Positions 63,139 through 64,000 of a stretch of DNA of 64,000 bases are shown here, piece by piece; the first letter of the stretch is position 1, and each line of letters begins with the position of its first letter. The position numbers and the translations under genes were made by a program. Below the pieces are notes generated by a model. The model was not told the origin of the DNA and made no database searches. It was given only the letters and a program-made list of their open reading frames with translations. This stretch comes from Planctomycetota bacterium (GTDB taxonomy: Bacteria > Planctomycetota > UBA1135 > UBA2386), in the NCBI GenBank assembly GCA_028281765.1, contig JANQJF010000054.1:59067-123066 (forward strand), written 5' to 3'.

Positions 63139-63216
63139 GCGGACGACCTCGGTTTCTCGAACCTCAGATGCTATCGCGGAGAAATCGAGACTCCAAACCT
63201 CGATTGGTTGGCGACG
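63139..63216 (+). pseudogene. N-terminal scrap of a sulfatase
   Basis: ADDLGFSNLRCYRGEIETPN then LDWLA is the opening motif of formylglycine sulfatases (ADDLGxxDLGCYGGxIxTPNLDxLA). The metal-binding Asp pair is present but nothing before or after continues the family, and the CxPxR active-site motif is absent. About 26 codons survive. Confidence 0.65.
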
Positions 63217-63256
63217 CGTCGAAGTTCGGCGCAGACCGGCCGTACACACACTGGTT

Positions 63257-63945
63257 TCATCGATGCACAGTGAGTGTCGTGGCCGTTCCACCCAACGACA
63301 CTTGCGCAGTCTGCGCGGGCGCTCCTTCAACAACAGAGAGCAGTCGTGCTCCATCCATTTGCACCGTCACCGCGGCACTCGGCGCACACTCGAACTGTAT
63401 CCGGCCGAACTGATCAGTCCGAAGGCCGCGGGTGAAGTAGCCCATGGGGTTCGCGAATCGTGCTGAGATCGTGACGAACGCATGCCTCACCGGCTCCCCA
63501 TTCGGGGTTCGAAACTCAGGGACGACTGCCTCGAGTCCATGTCGGGAAGTGCAATCGCCCGATCCTGTTTCGGATCAAACCTGCCTCGCAAGATCCACCC
63601 TCCCGAATAGTGGACTTCGAATTTGTGCACCCCATCCTGCAGCGGCTCGATGGGCTCGACCGGGTTGCGATGCGTGATCGAGTACGCGAGTTCACCGGGC
63701 TCGCCGAAAGACACCTCCACTCGCCGCGCGAGCGAAACGCTCGACTTCGTACCACTGAGCAACACCGCTGAAGCTCCCGAGAAAAGCGGCCTCACCACTC
63801 GGGCTTGACCACCATCGCGAGAGCACGGGGCGTGCAATACCTCATAGCGTGCGGAACGCGTGTAGACCGTAAGCACCCGGTAGCCAACACAATGCGACTT
63901 ACGTCGACGGTGGCGAGCGGTACTCAGCTCCGCGCCGCGGACCAA
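63257..63945 (-). pseudogene. Frameshifted secreted-protein remnant with regulatory-like beta domains
   Basis: Upstream frame: GYRVLTVYTRSARYEVLHAP, RRVEVSFGEPGELAYSITHR, GVHKFEVHYSGGWILRGRFD, ending near 63535. Downstream frame: VVPEFRTPNGEPVRHAFVTI, SARFANPMGYFTRGLRTDQF, GRIQFECAPSAAVTVQMDGA, to a stop at 63257. The phrase PNGEPVxxAxVTI and RTDxxGRIxF are carboxypeptidase-regulatory-like signatures, and both frames join into one sensible protein with a one-base shift. An in-frame stop just beyond 63945 and no good start indicate that the 5-prime end is also lost. Confidence 0.55.
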
Positions 63946-64000
63946 GCTCGTGGAGTGAGAACGCGCGGGTCGTCACCGGCACGCTGCGCGGCGATCGGCA

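Noticed and set aside
1..64000. tRNA, rRNA, CRISPR arrays, insertion sequences, prophage genes
   Set aside because: No T-loop GGTTCGAATCC-type cloverleaf, regular spaced repeats, transposase motifs or rRNA-like sequence could be recognised by eye.

Overview
The window is GC-rich, densely coded on both strands and looks like a chromosomal segment of a planctomycete (phylum Planctomycetota). This is inferred from gene content. There are two very large membrane-anchored Ser/Thr protein kinases, one carrying WD40 repeats and one carrying a formylglycine-enzyme-like domain. Two ECF-type sigma factors lie close to them. Many secreted proteins of 350-800 residues have no obvious homologue, and several end in one shared C-terminal module. 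No rRNA, tRNA, CRISPR array, transposase or phage gene was recognised.

Layout. 0-11.2 kb: lipoprotein, dihydroorotase pyrC, PQQ-propeller lipoprotein, an orphan module fragment, a 923-residue multi-membrane protein of unknown role, a sialate O-acetylesterase, a DsrE-family protein, a kelch-like secreted protein and a methyltransferase. 11.2-15.6 kb: a two-component system diverging from an exported-protein/cytochrome-c-peroxidase gene pair, with two 20-bp direct repeats between them. 15.6-26.6 kb: a large anchored surface protein, a TenA-ThiD fusion, a run of minus-strand secreted proteins with a CvfB-like RNA-binding protein, and a broken metallo-beta-lactamase gene. 26.8-35.6 kb: sigma factor, WD40 kinase and three modular secreted proteins. 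35.7-42.7 kb: Na+/solute symporter, a second large surface protein with a peptidoglycan-binding insertion, an ankyrin protein, and an arsR-VOC-VOC operon. 42.7-55 kb: exported agmatine-deiminase-like enzyme, modular secreted protein, kinase-FGE protein with a convergent sigma factor, thioredoxin-like protein, a serine hydrolase/nuclease-like fusion, and an arsR/His-rich pair.

55.2-58.4 kb holds the most interesting locus: a tight minus-strand operon of an alpha-helical protein, a CHAT-family caspase-like protease, a 169-residue single-pass membrane protein and a previously unlisted 44-residue membrane peptide. Its layout (sensor/scaffold, protease, membrane partner) suggests a protease-based conflict or cell-death system, but this is inference.

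60.9-64 kb is a graveyard of gene ends: pieces resembling an alcohol dehydrogenase, an ExbD/TolR protein, a secreted-protein C-terminal module, a sulfatase and a frameshifted secreted protein lie side by side around two small intact genes. Another disrupted gene lies just upstream of the CHAT operon.
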